In this document: positions 4,084 through 9,621 of the stretch, one piece after another
Layout: each line of letters begins with the position of its first letter
Numbering within the stretch: position 1 is the first letter of the stretch
Assembly (NCBI GenBank): GCA_001797415.1
Contig: MGPL01000008.1
Coordinates: 1,144-10,764, forward strand
DNA from: Deltaproteobacteria bacterium GWA2_55_10
GTDB taxonomy: Bacteria; Desulfobacterota; GWC2-55-46
DNA: 9,621 nucleotides
Direction of reading: 5' to 3'
Notes under the pieces: model-generated
What the model was told of the DNA's origin: nothing
Seen by the model: only the letters and a program-made list of their open reading frames with translations
The model's database searches: none
Translations under genes and position numbers: made by a program

Positions 4084-5138
4084 TGTCGAAGCTCGATGAG
4101 GTCTTGAAAAAGATACGGCCCGCTGACGGCGGGCTTATTATGGACGCGCAAAAGAGGCTCGATTCACTTACCAAGCCCAAGGACAGCCTCGGCAGGCTCG
4201 AAGAGTTCGCGAAGAAGATGGTCGCCATAACCGGAGAGTTGAGGCCCGTCATCAAGAGGAAGATAATATTCACATTCGCGGGCGACCACGGCGTGGCCGC
4301 GGAGGGCGTATCCGCCTTCCCCAGCGAGGTAACGCGCCAGATGGTCTACAACTTCCTGGGCGGCGGGGCAGGGATAAATGTCCTCGCGCGCCATGCGGGC
4401 GCTGAGGTCGTCGTTGTGGACATCGGGGTCAACTTCGATTTCGACGACGCGCCCGGACTCTTGAAAAAGAAGGTCGTGCGCGGCACGCGCAATATCCGCA
4501 AGGGCCCTGCCATGACCAGGGAAGAGACCGTCAAATGCATCGAGGCCGGAATATCCATTGCCGAGGAATACGCGGGCCCCGGAGTCATCTTCGGCACCGG
4601 CGAGATGGGCATAGCGAACACGACCCCTTCGAGCGCAATGATAGCCGCTTTCTCAGGCCTTTCGGCAGAGGCGGTAACCGGCAGGGGCACGGGCATCGAC
4701 GACGGCGCGTTGAGGCACAAGGTAAAGGTAATAGACGACGCGCTTTCAATCAACAGGCCCGATGCAACGGATCCCATCGACGTGCTCTCGAAGGTCGGCG
4801 GCGCAGAGATAGCAGGTATCGCGGGCCTTGTCATCGGGGCCGCTTCGTTGAGGGTGCCGGTCGTAATAGACGGCTTTATATCGACCGCAGGCGCGCTGGC
4901 GGCCTATGAGCTGGAGCCGATGACAAGGGACTACATGTTCGCGGCTCACAAGTCCGTTGAGCGCGGCCATGAGGTCATGCTCGAGAGGATAGGCCTCAAG
5001 CCCTTTGTGGACCTCGATTTCAGGCTGGGCGAAGGCACGGGAGCTGCCATCGGCATCTCGCTTGTGGAAGCCAGCCTCAAGATCTATAATGAAATGGCTA
5101 CGTTCGGAGACGCAGGGGTCTCGGAGAAGAACGATTAG
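4083..5138 (+). CDS. cobT: Nicotinate-nucleotide:(dimethyl)benzimidazole phosphoribosyltransferase
   Basis: A 351-residue cytosolic enzyme that moves the ribose phosphate of nicotinate mononucleotide onto the lower-ligand base, giving the alpha-ribotide used by CobS. Typical blocks are SLTKPKDSLGRLE (28-40), FTFAGDHGVAAEGVSAFP (63-80), GGGAGINVLARHAGA (93-107), FGTGEMGIANTTPSSA (170-185), TGRGTGIDDG (199-208) and DFRLGEGTGAA (312-322). Glu317 and Glu174 fall at exactly the positions of the catalytic Glu317 and of Glu174 in the Salmonella enzyme. Length is normal. The start ATG overlaps the previous stop. With bzaF in the same operon, the natural substrate is probably 5-hydroxybenzimidazole rather than dimethylbenzimidazole (inference; CobT enzymes are known to accept several bases). 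Confidence 0.96.
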   Translation: MSKLDEVLKKIRPADGGLIMDAQKRLDSLTKPKDSLGRLEEFAKKMVAITGELRPVIKRKIIFTFAGDHGVAAEGVSAFPSEVTRQMVYNFLGGGAGINVLARHAGAEVVVVDIGVNFDFDDAPGLLKKKVVRGTRNIRKGPAMTREETVKCIEAGISIAEEYAGPGVIFGTGEMGIANTTPSSAMIAAFSGLSAEAVTGRGTGIDDGALRHKVKVIDDALSINRPDATDPIDVLSKVGGAEIAGIAGLVIGAASLRVPVVIDGFISTAGALAAYELEPMTRDYMFAAHKSVERGHEVMLERIGLKPFVDLDFRLGEGTGAAIGISLVEASLKIYNEMATFGDAGVSEKND

Positions 5139-5155
5139 GATTGTCAGGTAGACAG

Positions 5156-5920
5156 ATGAAAGGCTTTTTACTCGCCCTCCAGTTCCTTACGACATTTCCG
5201 GTAAATAAAGACCTCAAGGCCGATGTGAGCGAGCTACGCCGCTCCATGTCATGGTTCCCGCTTGTCGGAGCCCTGCAGGGGCTTATACTCGTTGCGGCCT
5301 ATTTTATCTTCTCGACGCTCCTGCCGGACAGCGTCGTAATGAGCCTCCTCCTTCTTGTGCTCGTCCTTACCAACGGCGGCCTTCACGTGGACGGCTTTGC
5401 CGATACCGTGGACGGCCTCGCGGGCGGGAAGTCCGCCGAAGACCGCCTGCGCATAATGCGCGACAGCTCAACTGGCGCAATCGGCGTCCTCTTCGTGGCG
5501 CTTCTCATCCTGATCAAGTTCCTGTCCTTGCAGGAGCTGCCTGAAGAGGCGAGGCCTCAGGCCATATTCCTCTTCCCGGTATTCGGCAGATGGGCGATGG
5601 TGCCGCTTGCGTGCTGGGCGCCCTACGCGCGCCCGAGCGGCGGGCTTGGCGCGGCATTTGCCGGCAATTCAAGGGATGTGCTCATAAAGGCGACGCTGGC
5701 AGCCGCGATATTGCTATCGCTCCTCCTCGGCATCCTCTCGCTCGTGCTCGTCCTCGTCTTCGGGATTATACTTTATGTGTCGTCAGGGTACTTCAAAAGG
5801 AAGCTCGGCGGAGTGACCGGCGACGTCTTCGGCTTTCACAGCGAAATAGCCGAGGTCTTCTTTCTTTTGGGGGTGCTCGCAATGACGAACATGCTTTCAA
5901 TAGACCTCCTGGAGGACTGA
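5156..5920 (+). CDS. cobS: Adenosylcobinamide-GDP ribazoletransferase (cobamide synthase)
   Basis: A 254-residue polytopic inner-membrane enzyme that joins AdoCbi-GDP and the alpha-ribotide to form the cobamide phosphate. Family marks are ALQFLTTFPV (7-16), GGLHVDGFADTVDGLAGG (74-91, the acidic metal-binding region), DRLRIMRDSSTGAIGV (96-111), GRWAMV (144-149) and the C-terminal YFKRKLGGVTGDVFG...SEIAEV (212-234). Hydrophobic segments lie at about 35-56, 60-72, 107-125, 135-153, 180-210 and 234-248. A TTG at 5141 extends the frame by five codons, but AGG at 5146-5148 is correctly spaced for the ATG at 5156, so that start is preferred. The gene follows cobT by 17 nt. The ribosome-binding site of cobC lies within its last codons. 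Confidence 0.95.
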   Translation: MKGFLLALQFLTTFPVNKDLKADVSELRRSMSWFPLVGALQGLILVAAYFIFSTLLPDSVVMSLLLLVLVLTNGGLHVDGFADTVDGLAGGKSAEDRLRIMRDSSTGAIGVLFVALLILIKFLSLQELPEEARPQAIFLFPVFGRWAMVPLACWAPYARPSGGLGAAFAGNSRDVLIKATLAAAILLSLLLGILSLVLVLVFGIILYVSSGYFKRKLGGVTGDVFGFHSEIAEVFFLLGVLAMTNMLSIDLLED

Positions 5921-5923
5921 CAG

Positions 5924-6559
5924 ATGCACGCGACCAGAATCTATCTCATCAGGCACGGGCAAGTCGTAAACCACCACGAGTACCGCTACAACGGGCATTT
6001 CGACGTTGACATAACCCCGGTCGGCGTTGAGCAGATGAACCGCATTTCGGATTTCCTCGCGCACCAGCCCATAAAGGCCGTATATTCAAGCGATCTGCAG
6101 AGGGCTGTGAAGGGGGCGCGCATAATCGGCAAAAGGCTCAGCATAAATCCCGTGATGGTGCACGACCTCCGTGAGCTGAACCTCGGCAGGTGGGAGGGCC
6201 TTACCAGGGAAGAGGCAATAGCCAGATACCCGGAAGAGTCTGATTTCAGCTTCAAGGACGTCGCCACCTGCAAGGTCAAGGAGGGCGAGAGCCTTGTCGA
6301 GCTGAGGGAAAGGGTGATACCGGCCCTCAATGGATTGATCGAGAGGCACAGGCATGAATCGGTATGCATTGTTGCCCACGGAGGAGTCAACAGGGTCGTC
6401 CTGAGCGAGGCGATGGCCCTGCCTCTGGATAAGTTTTTCAGGCTGGAGCAGGACTACGGCTGCCTTAACATAATAGATTATTTAGAGGACGGCATGAGGG
6501 TCGTGAAACTCGTAAACGGCGGGCCTAATCAGGATATGCGCCCGACCGAAATCTACTGA
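5924..6559 (+). CDS. cobC: Histidine phosphatase, probable alpha-ribazole/cobamide phosphatase
   Basis: A 211-residue member of the phosphoglycerate mutase-like histidine phosphatase superfamily. The signature LIRHGQ (8-13) contains the phosphorylated His11 and Arg10. YSSDLQRA (54-61) gives Arg60, LRELNLGRWEGLT (82-94) supplies the acid residue Glu84, and VAHGGVNR (150-157) supplies the second His152. In the operon directly after cobS its likely job is to remove the 5'-phosphate of adenosylcobamide phosphate or of alpha-ribazole phosphate, the final step of nucleotide loop assembly. The sequence alone cannot exclude another phosphoester substrate. GGAGG at 5911-5915, inside cobS, sets the ATG at 5924. 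The C-terminal tail after about residue 195 is longer than the catalytic core needs. Confidence 0.86.
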   Translation: MHATRIYLIRHGQVVNHHEYRYNGHFDVDITPVGVEQMNRISDFLAHQPIKAVYSSDLQRAVKGARIIGKRLSINPVMVHDLRELNLGRWEGLTREEAIARYPEESDFSFKDVATCKVKEGESLVELRERVIPALNGLIERHRHESVCIVAHGGVNRVVLSEAMALPLDKFFRLEQDYGCLNIIDYLEDGMRVVKLVNGGPNQDMRPTEIY

Positions 6560-6567
6560 CAGGCATG

Positions 6568-6674
6568 AAATAAGTCCATCTGCTTTGTTGGCTTCAGAAG
6601 CGGCAGAAGCGGCGTACAGGAAGAGTACGCCTCATTCCTAAGCTCCTCGACGCAAAAGCATAATGGACCTATTT
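6568..6674. repeat. Palindromic MITE-like element with terminal inverted arms (copy B)
   Basis: The left end AAATAAGTCCATCTGCTTTG (6568-6587) is matched in inverted form at the right end (6653-6674), with only a few mismatches and two extra bases. Inside, GGCGTAC (6611-6617) and GTACGCC (6625-6631) form a 7-bp hairpin. A GAAGCGGC direct repeat is at 6597-6604 and 6606-6613. The right half shares ordered blocks with 1888-1944. It fills most of the 139-nt gap between cobC and cbiA. No clear target-site duplication flanks it and it encodes nothing. Confidence 0.7.
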
Positions 6675-6698
6675 AAAACCTGAAAAAATTGGAGTTTG

Positions 6699-8054
6699 AT
6701 GTCAAAAGTCCGCAAAATACCCGCCTTCATAATCGCCGGGGCCGCAAGCGGCTCCGGTAAGACTCTCATCACGCTCGGCATGCTTGAAGCCTTAAGGCGC
6801 AGGGGCCTCGTGGTGCAGGCATTCAAGACAGGGCCTGATTACATAGACCCGGGCATTCACGGCGCCCTTCTTGGACGGCCTTCGTACAACCTCGATACAT
6901 GGATGATGGGCTCTGAAGGCGTGCGCAGAACTTTTGCGAAAGCCAGCTCCGGCGCGGATTGCGCGGTAATAGAGGGCGTAATGGGCCTCTATGACGGCAG
7001 GGGCACTGGAGAGGATGGCTCGACCGCGCACCTTTCAAAAATCCTGGGAGTGCCTGTAGTGCTGGTCGCCAACGCGGAGAAGGCCTCAAGGAGCATGGGC
7101 GCGCTTGTGCTGGGCTTTGATGTCTATGACCCCAAGGTCGATCTCAGGTGGGCGATATTCAACAGGGTAGGCAGCCCCAGGCACGCCGAGATGCTTCGGG
7201 CCTCCATGCGGAAATCGAAAGTGACTCTCCTCGGGTCGGTAGGCAGGGACAAAAATCTCAGGATGGATGAGAGGCACCTCGGGCTCGTAACCGAATCAGC
7301 CCAGGAGATAAAAGAGATAGCGTCGAGGGCCGCCGATGCGATAGAGAGGTCGATCGATGTAGATGCGCTGCTGAAAGGCCCTCTTGTAAAGGTCCGGATG
7401 ACGGGTGAGGCCACCCCTGTCAAAGAGAAGGTCAGAATAGGCGTGGCGCTTGACAAGGCATTCTCCTTTTATTACCGGGAGAATCTCGACATGCTCGAAT
7501 CACTCGGGGCAGAGCTCTGTCCCTTCAGCCCGCTCAAGGATGAATCTCTGCCTCATGATATTTCCGCCCTTTACATCGGAGGCGGTTATCCTGAGATCTA
7601 CGCCGCCCGGCTTCAACAGAACGAAAAGCTCAGGCATTCGATAAAGAAGATGGCGATGGGCGGCATGCCCGTATATGCCGAGTGCGGCGGGCTCATGTAC
7701 CTGGGCAGGGCCCTTGAGCACAACGGAAAGAAGTCCCGTATGACCGGTATATTCCCTTTCACGACAAGGCTCCTCGCGAGGAGAAAGGCGCTCGGCTACC
7801 GGGAGGTTTCGTTTACCAGCGGTTGCCCTTTTTTAAAGAAAGGGAAAATACGCGGGCACGAGTTCCATTATTCTGAAATAACCAGGATGCCTGATGGCAT
7901 CAAGCGCGCCTACAGGGAGAAAGACGCGGGAGGCGAGGGCTTCACGGTAAAGAACACCCTTGCCAGCTACGTTCACCTGCACTTCGCGTCCAATCCGGCC
8001 TTTGCATCGGGGTTTATGAAGGCCGCAAAAAAATACGGTTCAAGGGGAAAGTGA
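6699..8054 (+). CDS. cbiA: Cobyrinic acid a,c-diamide synthase (CbiA/CobB family)
   Basis: A 451-residue glutamine- and ATP-dependent amidase that converts cobyrinate side chains a and c to amides. The N-terminal synthetase domain has P-loop GAASGSGKT (14-22), FKTGPDYIDP (42-51), NLDTWMM (64-70) and IEGVMGLYDGRG (91-102). The C-terminal class I glutamine amidotransferase domain starts near 245 and carries YIGGGYPEIYA (292-302), the nucleophile Cys329 in VYAECGGLMYLG (325-336), GHEFHYSE (386-393) and YVHLHFASNP (424-433). Length fits CbiA (about 450-460). A TTG three bases upstream also opens the frame, but GGAG at 6691-6694 is better spaced for the ATG at 6699. Without neighbouring cobG-type oxygen-dependent genes, and with bzaF, the anaerobic name cbiA is preferred. 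It acts earlier in the pathway than its neighbours. Its stop overlaps the bzaF start. Confidence 0.95.
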   Translation: MSKVRKIPAFIIAGAASGSGKTLITLGMLEALRRRGLVVQAFKTGPDYIDPGIHGALLGRPSYNLDTWMMGSEGVRRTFAKASSGADCAVIEGVMGLYDGRGTGEDGSTAHLSKILGVPVVLVANAEKASRSMGALVLGFDVYDPKVDLRWAIFNRVGSPRHAEMLRASMRKSKVTLLGSVGRDKNLRMDERHLGLVTESAQEIKEIASRAADAIERSIDVDALLKGPLVKVRMTGEATPVKEKVRIGVALDKAFSFYYRENLDMLESLGAELCPFSPLKDESLPHDISALYIGGGYPEIYAARLQQNEKLRHSIKKMAMGGMPVYAECGGLMYLGRALEHNGKKSRMTGIFPFTTRLLARRKALGYREVSFTSGCPFLKKGKIRGHEFHYSEITRMPDGIKRAYREKDAGGEGFTVKNTLASYVHLHFASNPAFASGFMKAAKKYGSRGK

Positions 8055-9355
8055 TGAAGCAGGTAGAGTCCGCGAAGAAGGGGATAATAACCGAAGAGGT
8101 AAGGGCGGTAGCCGCAGCCGAAGGGGTTGACCCTCTTTCGCTTCGTAAAAAGATAGCCGACGGCGTCTGCGTGGTGCCTTTGAACAAAAATAGAAAATCC
8201 AGGCTCGTAGGCATAGGCGCGGGGCTCAGGACAAAGGTGAACGCGAGCATCGGGACCTCTTCCGACATAGTCGATGTCGGCGCAGAGGTAAGAAAGGCCA
8301 TAGCCGCAGAAAAGGCCGGCGCTGATACGCTGATGGAGCTTTCGGTGGGCGGCGACCTCGATTCCATCAGAAAGGAAGTGCTCTCGGCAATAAGCCTGCC
8401 TGTCGGCAGCGTCCCGCTCTACCAGGCGTTCAAGGAGGCCATAGAGCGCTATCACGACCCGAACAGGCTTACGGAGGAGCTTCTCTTTGACGTGCTGGAG
8501 AGGCAGTGCGCGGACGGCATCTCGTTCATGGCTGTCCACTGCGGCATCAACAGGCTCACCATAGAGAGGCTTAACAGGCAGGGCTACAGGTACGGCGGCC
8601 TCGTATCGAGAGGCGGATCGTACATGGTCGGATGGATGCTCAAGAACAACAGGGAGAACCCGCTCTTCGAGAAGTTCGACCGCGTGGTGGAGATACTCAA
8701 GAAGTACGATTGCGTCCTCAGTCTCGGCAACGGCCTCAGGGCCGGGGCCGTCCATGACAGCCTCGACAGGGCGCAGGTCCAGGAGCTTCTCATAAACTGC
8801 GAGCTCGCGGAGATGGGCCGCGCGATGGGCTGCCAGATGATGTGCGAAGGCCCGGGACACCTGCCGCTTGACGACATAGAGGCCAATGTGAAGCTCCAGA
8901 AGAGGATGAGCAACAACGCGCCTTTCTACGTGCTCGGCCCCCTCACGACCGACGTGGCTGCGGGATATGACCACATATCGGCCGCCATAGGCGCGGCAGA
9001 GGCCGCGAGATACGGGGCGGACCTCATCTGCTATGTAACTCCGGCTGAGCATCTCGCGCTTCCGAACGAGCAGGACGTCGTCGAAGGCGTCAGGGCCGCG
9101 AGGGTAGCCGCACACGTGGGGGACATGGTAAAGCTCGGCAGGAAGGACAGGGACCTCGAAATGGCGAAGGCCAGGAGGGACCTCAAGTGGGAAGAGCAGT
9201 TCAGGCTCGGCCTATTTGGAGAGCGCGCCAGAGAGGTGCGCGCGAGCAGGGCGCCCCAGGAGGAGGACACCTGCACCATGTGCGGCAGCTTCTGCGCGCT
9301 TGACAACGTGGGCGGATATTTCAAGTCAGCCCTTGAAAACGGGCAGAAAGGGTAG
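8054..9355 (+). CDS. bzaF: 5-Hydroxybenzimidazole synthase, ThiC-like radical SAM enzyme
   Basis: A 433-residue ThiC-superfamily protein. BzaF turns 5-aminoimidazole ribotide into 5-hydroxybenzimidazole, the lower-ligand base, by an oxygen-sensitive radical SAM reaction. Family blocks are GIGAGLRTKVNASIGTSSD (53-71), GGDLDSIR (99-106), FMAVHCGINR (158-167), SRGGSYMVGWM (185-195), MCEGPGHLPLDDIEANVKLQK (263-283) and YDHISAAIGAA (305-315). The C-terminal 4Fe-4S cysteines are Cys407, Cys410 and Cys414 (CTMCGSFC). True ThiC usually reads DLSTGGDL, SLGDGLRPG and VEGPGHVP; here these are ELSVGGDL (95-102), SLGNGLRAG (223-231) and CEGPGHLP (from memory of the families). The operon context, last gene under a B12 riboswitch and overlapping cbiA, strongly favours BzaF over thiamine synthesis. 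ATG at 8054 is chosen over GTG at 8051 because of the GGGG at 8044-8047. Confidence 0.86.
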   Translation: MKQVESAKKGIITEEVRAVAAAEGVDPLSLRKKIADGVCVVPLNKNRKSRLVGIGAGLRTKVNASIGTSSDIVDVGAEVRKAIAAEKAGADTLMELSVGGDLDSIRKEVLSAISLPVGSVPLYQAFKEAIERYHDPNRLTEELLFDVLERQCADGISFMAVHCGINRLTIERLNRQGYRYGGLVSRGGSYMVGWMLKNNRENPLFEKFDRVVEILKKYDCVLSLGNGLRAGAVHDSLDRAQVQELLINCELAEMGRAMGCQMMCEGPGHLPLDDIEANVKLQKRMSNNAPFYVLGPLTTDVAAGYDHISAAIGAAEAARYGADLICYVTPAEHLALPNEQDVVEGVRAARVAAHVGDMVKLGRKDRDLEMAKARRDLKWEEQFRLGLFGERAREVRASRAPQEEDTCTMCGSFCALDNVGGYFKSALENGQKG

Positions 9356-9401
9356 GTCCCGGCCTGCCCGGCTGAAAAATTAAAAAAAACCTTTCAGGCC
9401 C

Positions 9402-9431
9402 GCAGTTATCCTTGTAACAGGCTGTTTTTTT
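9402..9431 (+). terminator. Weak possible terminator after the operon
   Basis: GTTA (9405-9408) pairs with TAAC (9415-9418) around a 6-nt loop, and a T7 run follows at 9425-9431. The stem is short and AT-rich. An outer inverted pair GGCCTG (9361-9366) and CAGGCC (9395-9400) may add stability. This is the best termination site seen between bzaF and the next gene. Confidence 0.3.
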
Positions 9432-9441
9432 CTGCTATCAT
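9412..9441 (+). promoter_or_regulatory. Candidate promoter of the comM-like gene
   Basis: TTGTAA (9412-9417) and TATCAT (9436-9441) are 18 nt apart, and TGC just before the -10 makes it an extended -10 site. It lies about 48 nt before the start codon at 9489 and partly overlaps the possible terminator. Confidence 0.42.
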
Positions 9442-9488
9442 ACCATGCTGATTTAGAATCCTTCTAAACGAACGGACGCTTGGAATCT

Positions 9489-9621
9489 ATGCTCTCAAGG
9501 GTGCTTACGGCAACTACGCTCGGGATCGACGCCCTGCTTGTAGAGGTCGAGGTCGATATTTCAAGGGGACTGCCCTTATTTTCTACGGTCGGCCTGCCGG
9601 ACAATGCCGTAAAAGAGAGCA
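9489..9621 (+). CDS. comM: Mg-chelatase-like AAA+ protein ComM/YifB, N-terminal fragment
   Basis: The first 44 codons are present; the gene continues past the right edge. The peptide starts MLSRVLTATTLGIDALLVEV, then EVDISRGLPLFSTVGLPDNAVKES. This is the characteristic N-terminus of the ComM/YifB family (consensus-like 'GIDA..VEVEVDI..GLP.F..VGLPD.AVKES'), the domain before the AAA+ ATPase module. ComM proteins are helicases that aid branch migration during uptake and integration of DNA in naturally transformable bacteria, and the family is widespread outside them. Only GGA at 9482-9484 serves as a weak ribosome-binding site. It has its own candidate promoter and is functionally unrelated to the cobamide operon. 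Confidence 0.9.
   Translation, partial: MLSRVLTATTLGIDALLVEVEVDISRGLPLFSTVGLPDNAVKES

Noticed and set aside
4535..4909. Plus-strand 124-codon frame inside cobT
   Set aside because: It is out of frame with cobT, which is intact across this region and has its catalytic residues in place; the alternative product is a low-complexity Arg/Gly-rich translation.
7973..9115. Minus-strand open frame of 380 codons
   Set aside because: It is antisense to cbiA and bzaF, whose family motifs are unmistakable. Long antisense frames are common in GC-rich DNA, and this one has no ribosome-binding site or motif.
8054..9355. Annotation as thiC (phosphomethylpyrimidine synthase)
   Set aside because: Overall similarity is strong, but the operon (B12 riboswitch, cobT/cobS/cobC, cbiA) and the changed residues in conserved blocks favour BzaF. 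No TPP riboswitch (no CTGAGA-type motif) is seen nearby. A phylogeny would settle it.
1..9621. CRISPR array, tRNA, rRNA or complete insertion sequence
   Set aside because: No regularly spaced repeats, no tRNA-like cloverleaf or rRNA core sequence, and no transposase-like frame were seen on either strand.

Overview
The window is a GC-rich bacterial segment, with AT-rich spacers and frequent AGG and ATA codons. Its centre is an operon for the last steps of cobamide (vitamin B12-type cofactor) biosynthesis. A ThiC-like 5-hydroxybenzimidazole synthase (BzaF) points to anaerobic lower-ligand synthesis. Together with the short ThiC-type layout, this suggests an anaerobe of the Deltaproteobacteria (Desulfobacterota) or Nitrospirota type. 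That placement is inference, not a sequence match.

Left flank (1-1850): the first codons of a probable GntR-type regulator on the minus strand, with a good sigma70-like promoter that overlaps small palindromes. Then come a minus-strand secreted protein of unknown function whose 3' end is partly duplicated downstream, and a plus-strand TIM-barrel protein of the sugar phosphate isomerase / AP endonuclease 2 superfamily. An AT-rich palindrome and a half copy of a dispersed repeat follow.

Cobamide operon (about 1966-9355, all plus strand): a cobalamin riboswitch (2009-2311) and an intrinsic terminator (2375-2404) precede cobO, cobU, a four-helix membrane protein of unknown function, cobT, cobS, cobC, cbiA and bzaF. 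Most junctions are tight: TGATG overlaps at cobO/cobU, membrane protein/cobT and cbiA/bzaF, and short gaps at cobT/cobS and cobS/cobC. The two larger gaps (3467-3615 and 6560-6698) are each filled by a palindromic repeat element.

How the genes work together: CbiA amidates the corrin ring (cobyrinate to its a,c-diamide). CobO adds the adenosyl group. CobU makes GDP-cobinamide. BzaF makes 5-hydroxybenzimidazole, CobT activates it to the alpha-ribotide, CobS joins it to the corrin, and CobC removes the phosphate. Genes for the rest of the corrin ring, for CbiP, CbiB and CobD, and for BzaC/D/E are not in the window, so the expected end product of this set alone is a 5-hydroxybenzimidazolyl cobamide.

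The most unusual feature is the riboswitch. Its conserved 5' half (GGUGCC, a GCAA-capped hairpin, AAAAAGGGAA, first strand of P4) is separated from its conserved 3' half (second strand of P4, GCUGCCCCGCAACUGU, B12 box) by about 142 nt of AT-rich sequence, which itself folds as a branched stem at the tip of P4. Right flank (9489-end): the start of a comM/yifB-type Mg-chelatase-like gene with its own probable promoter.
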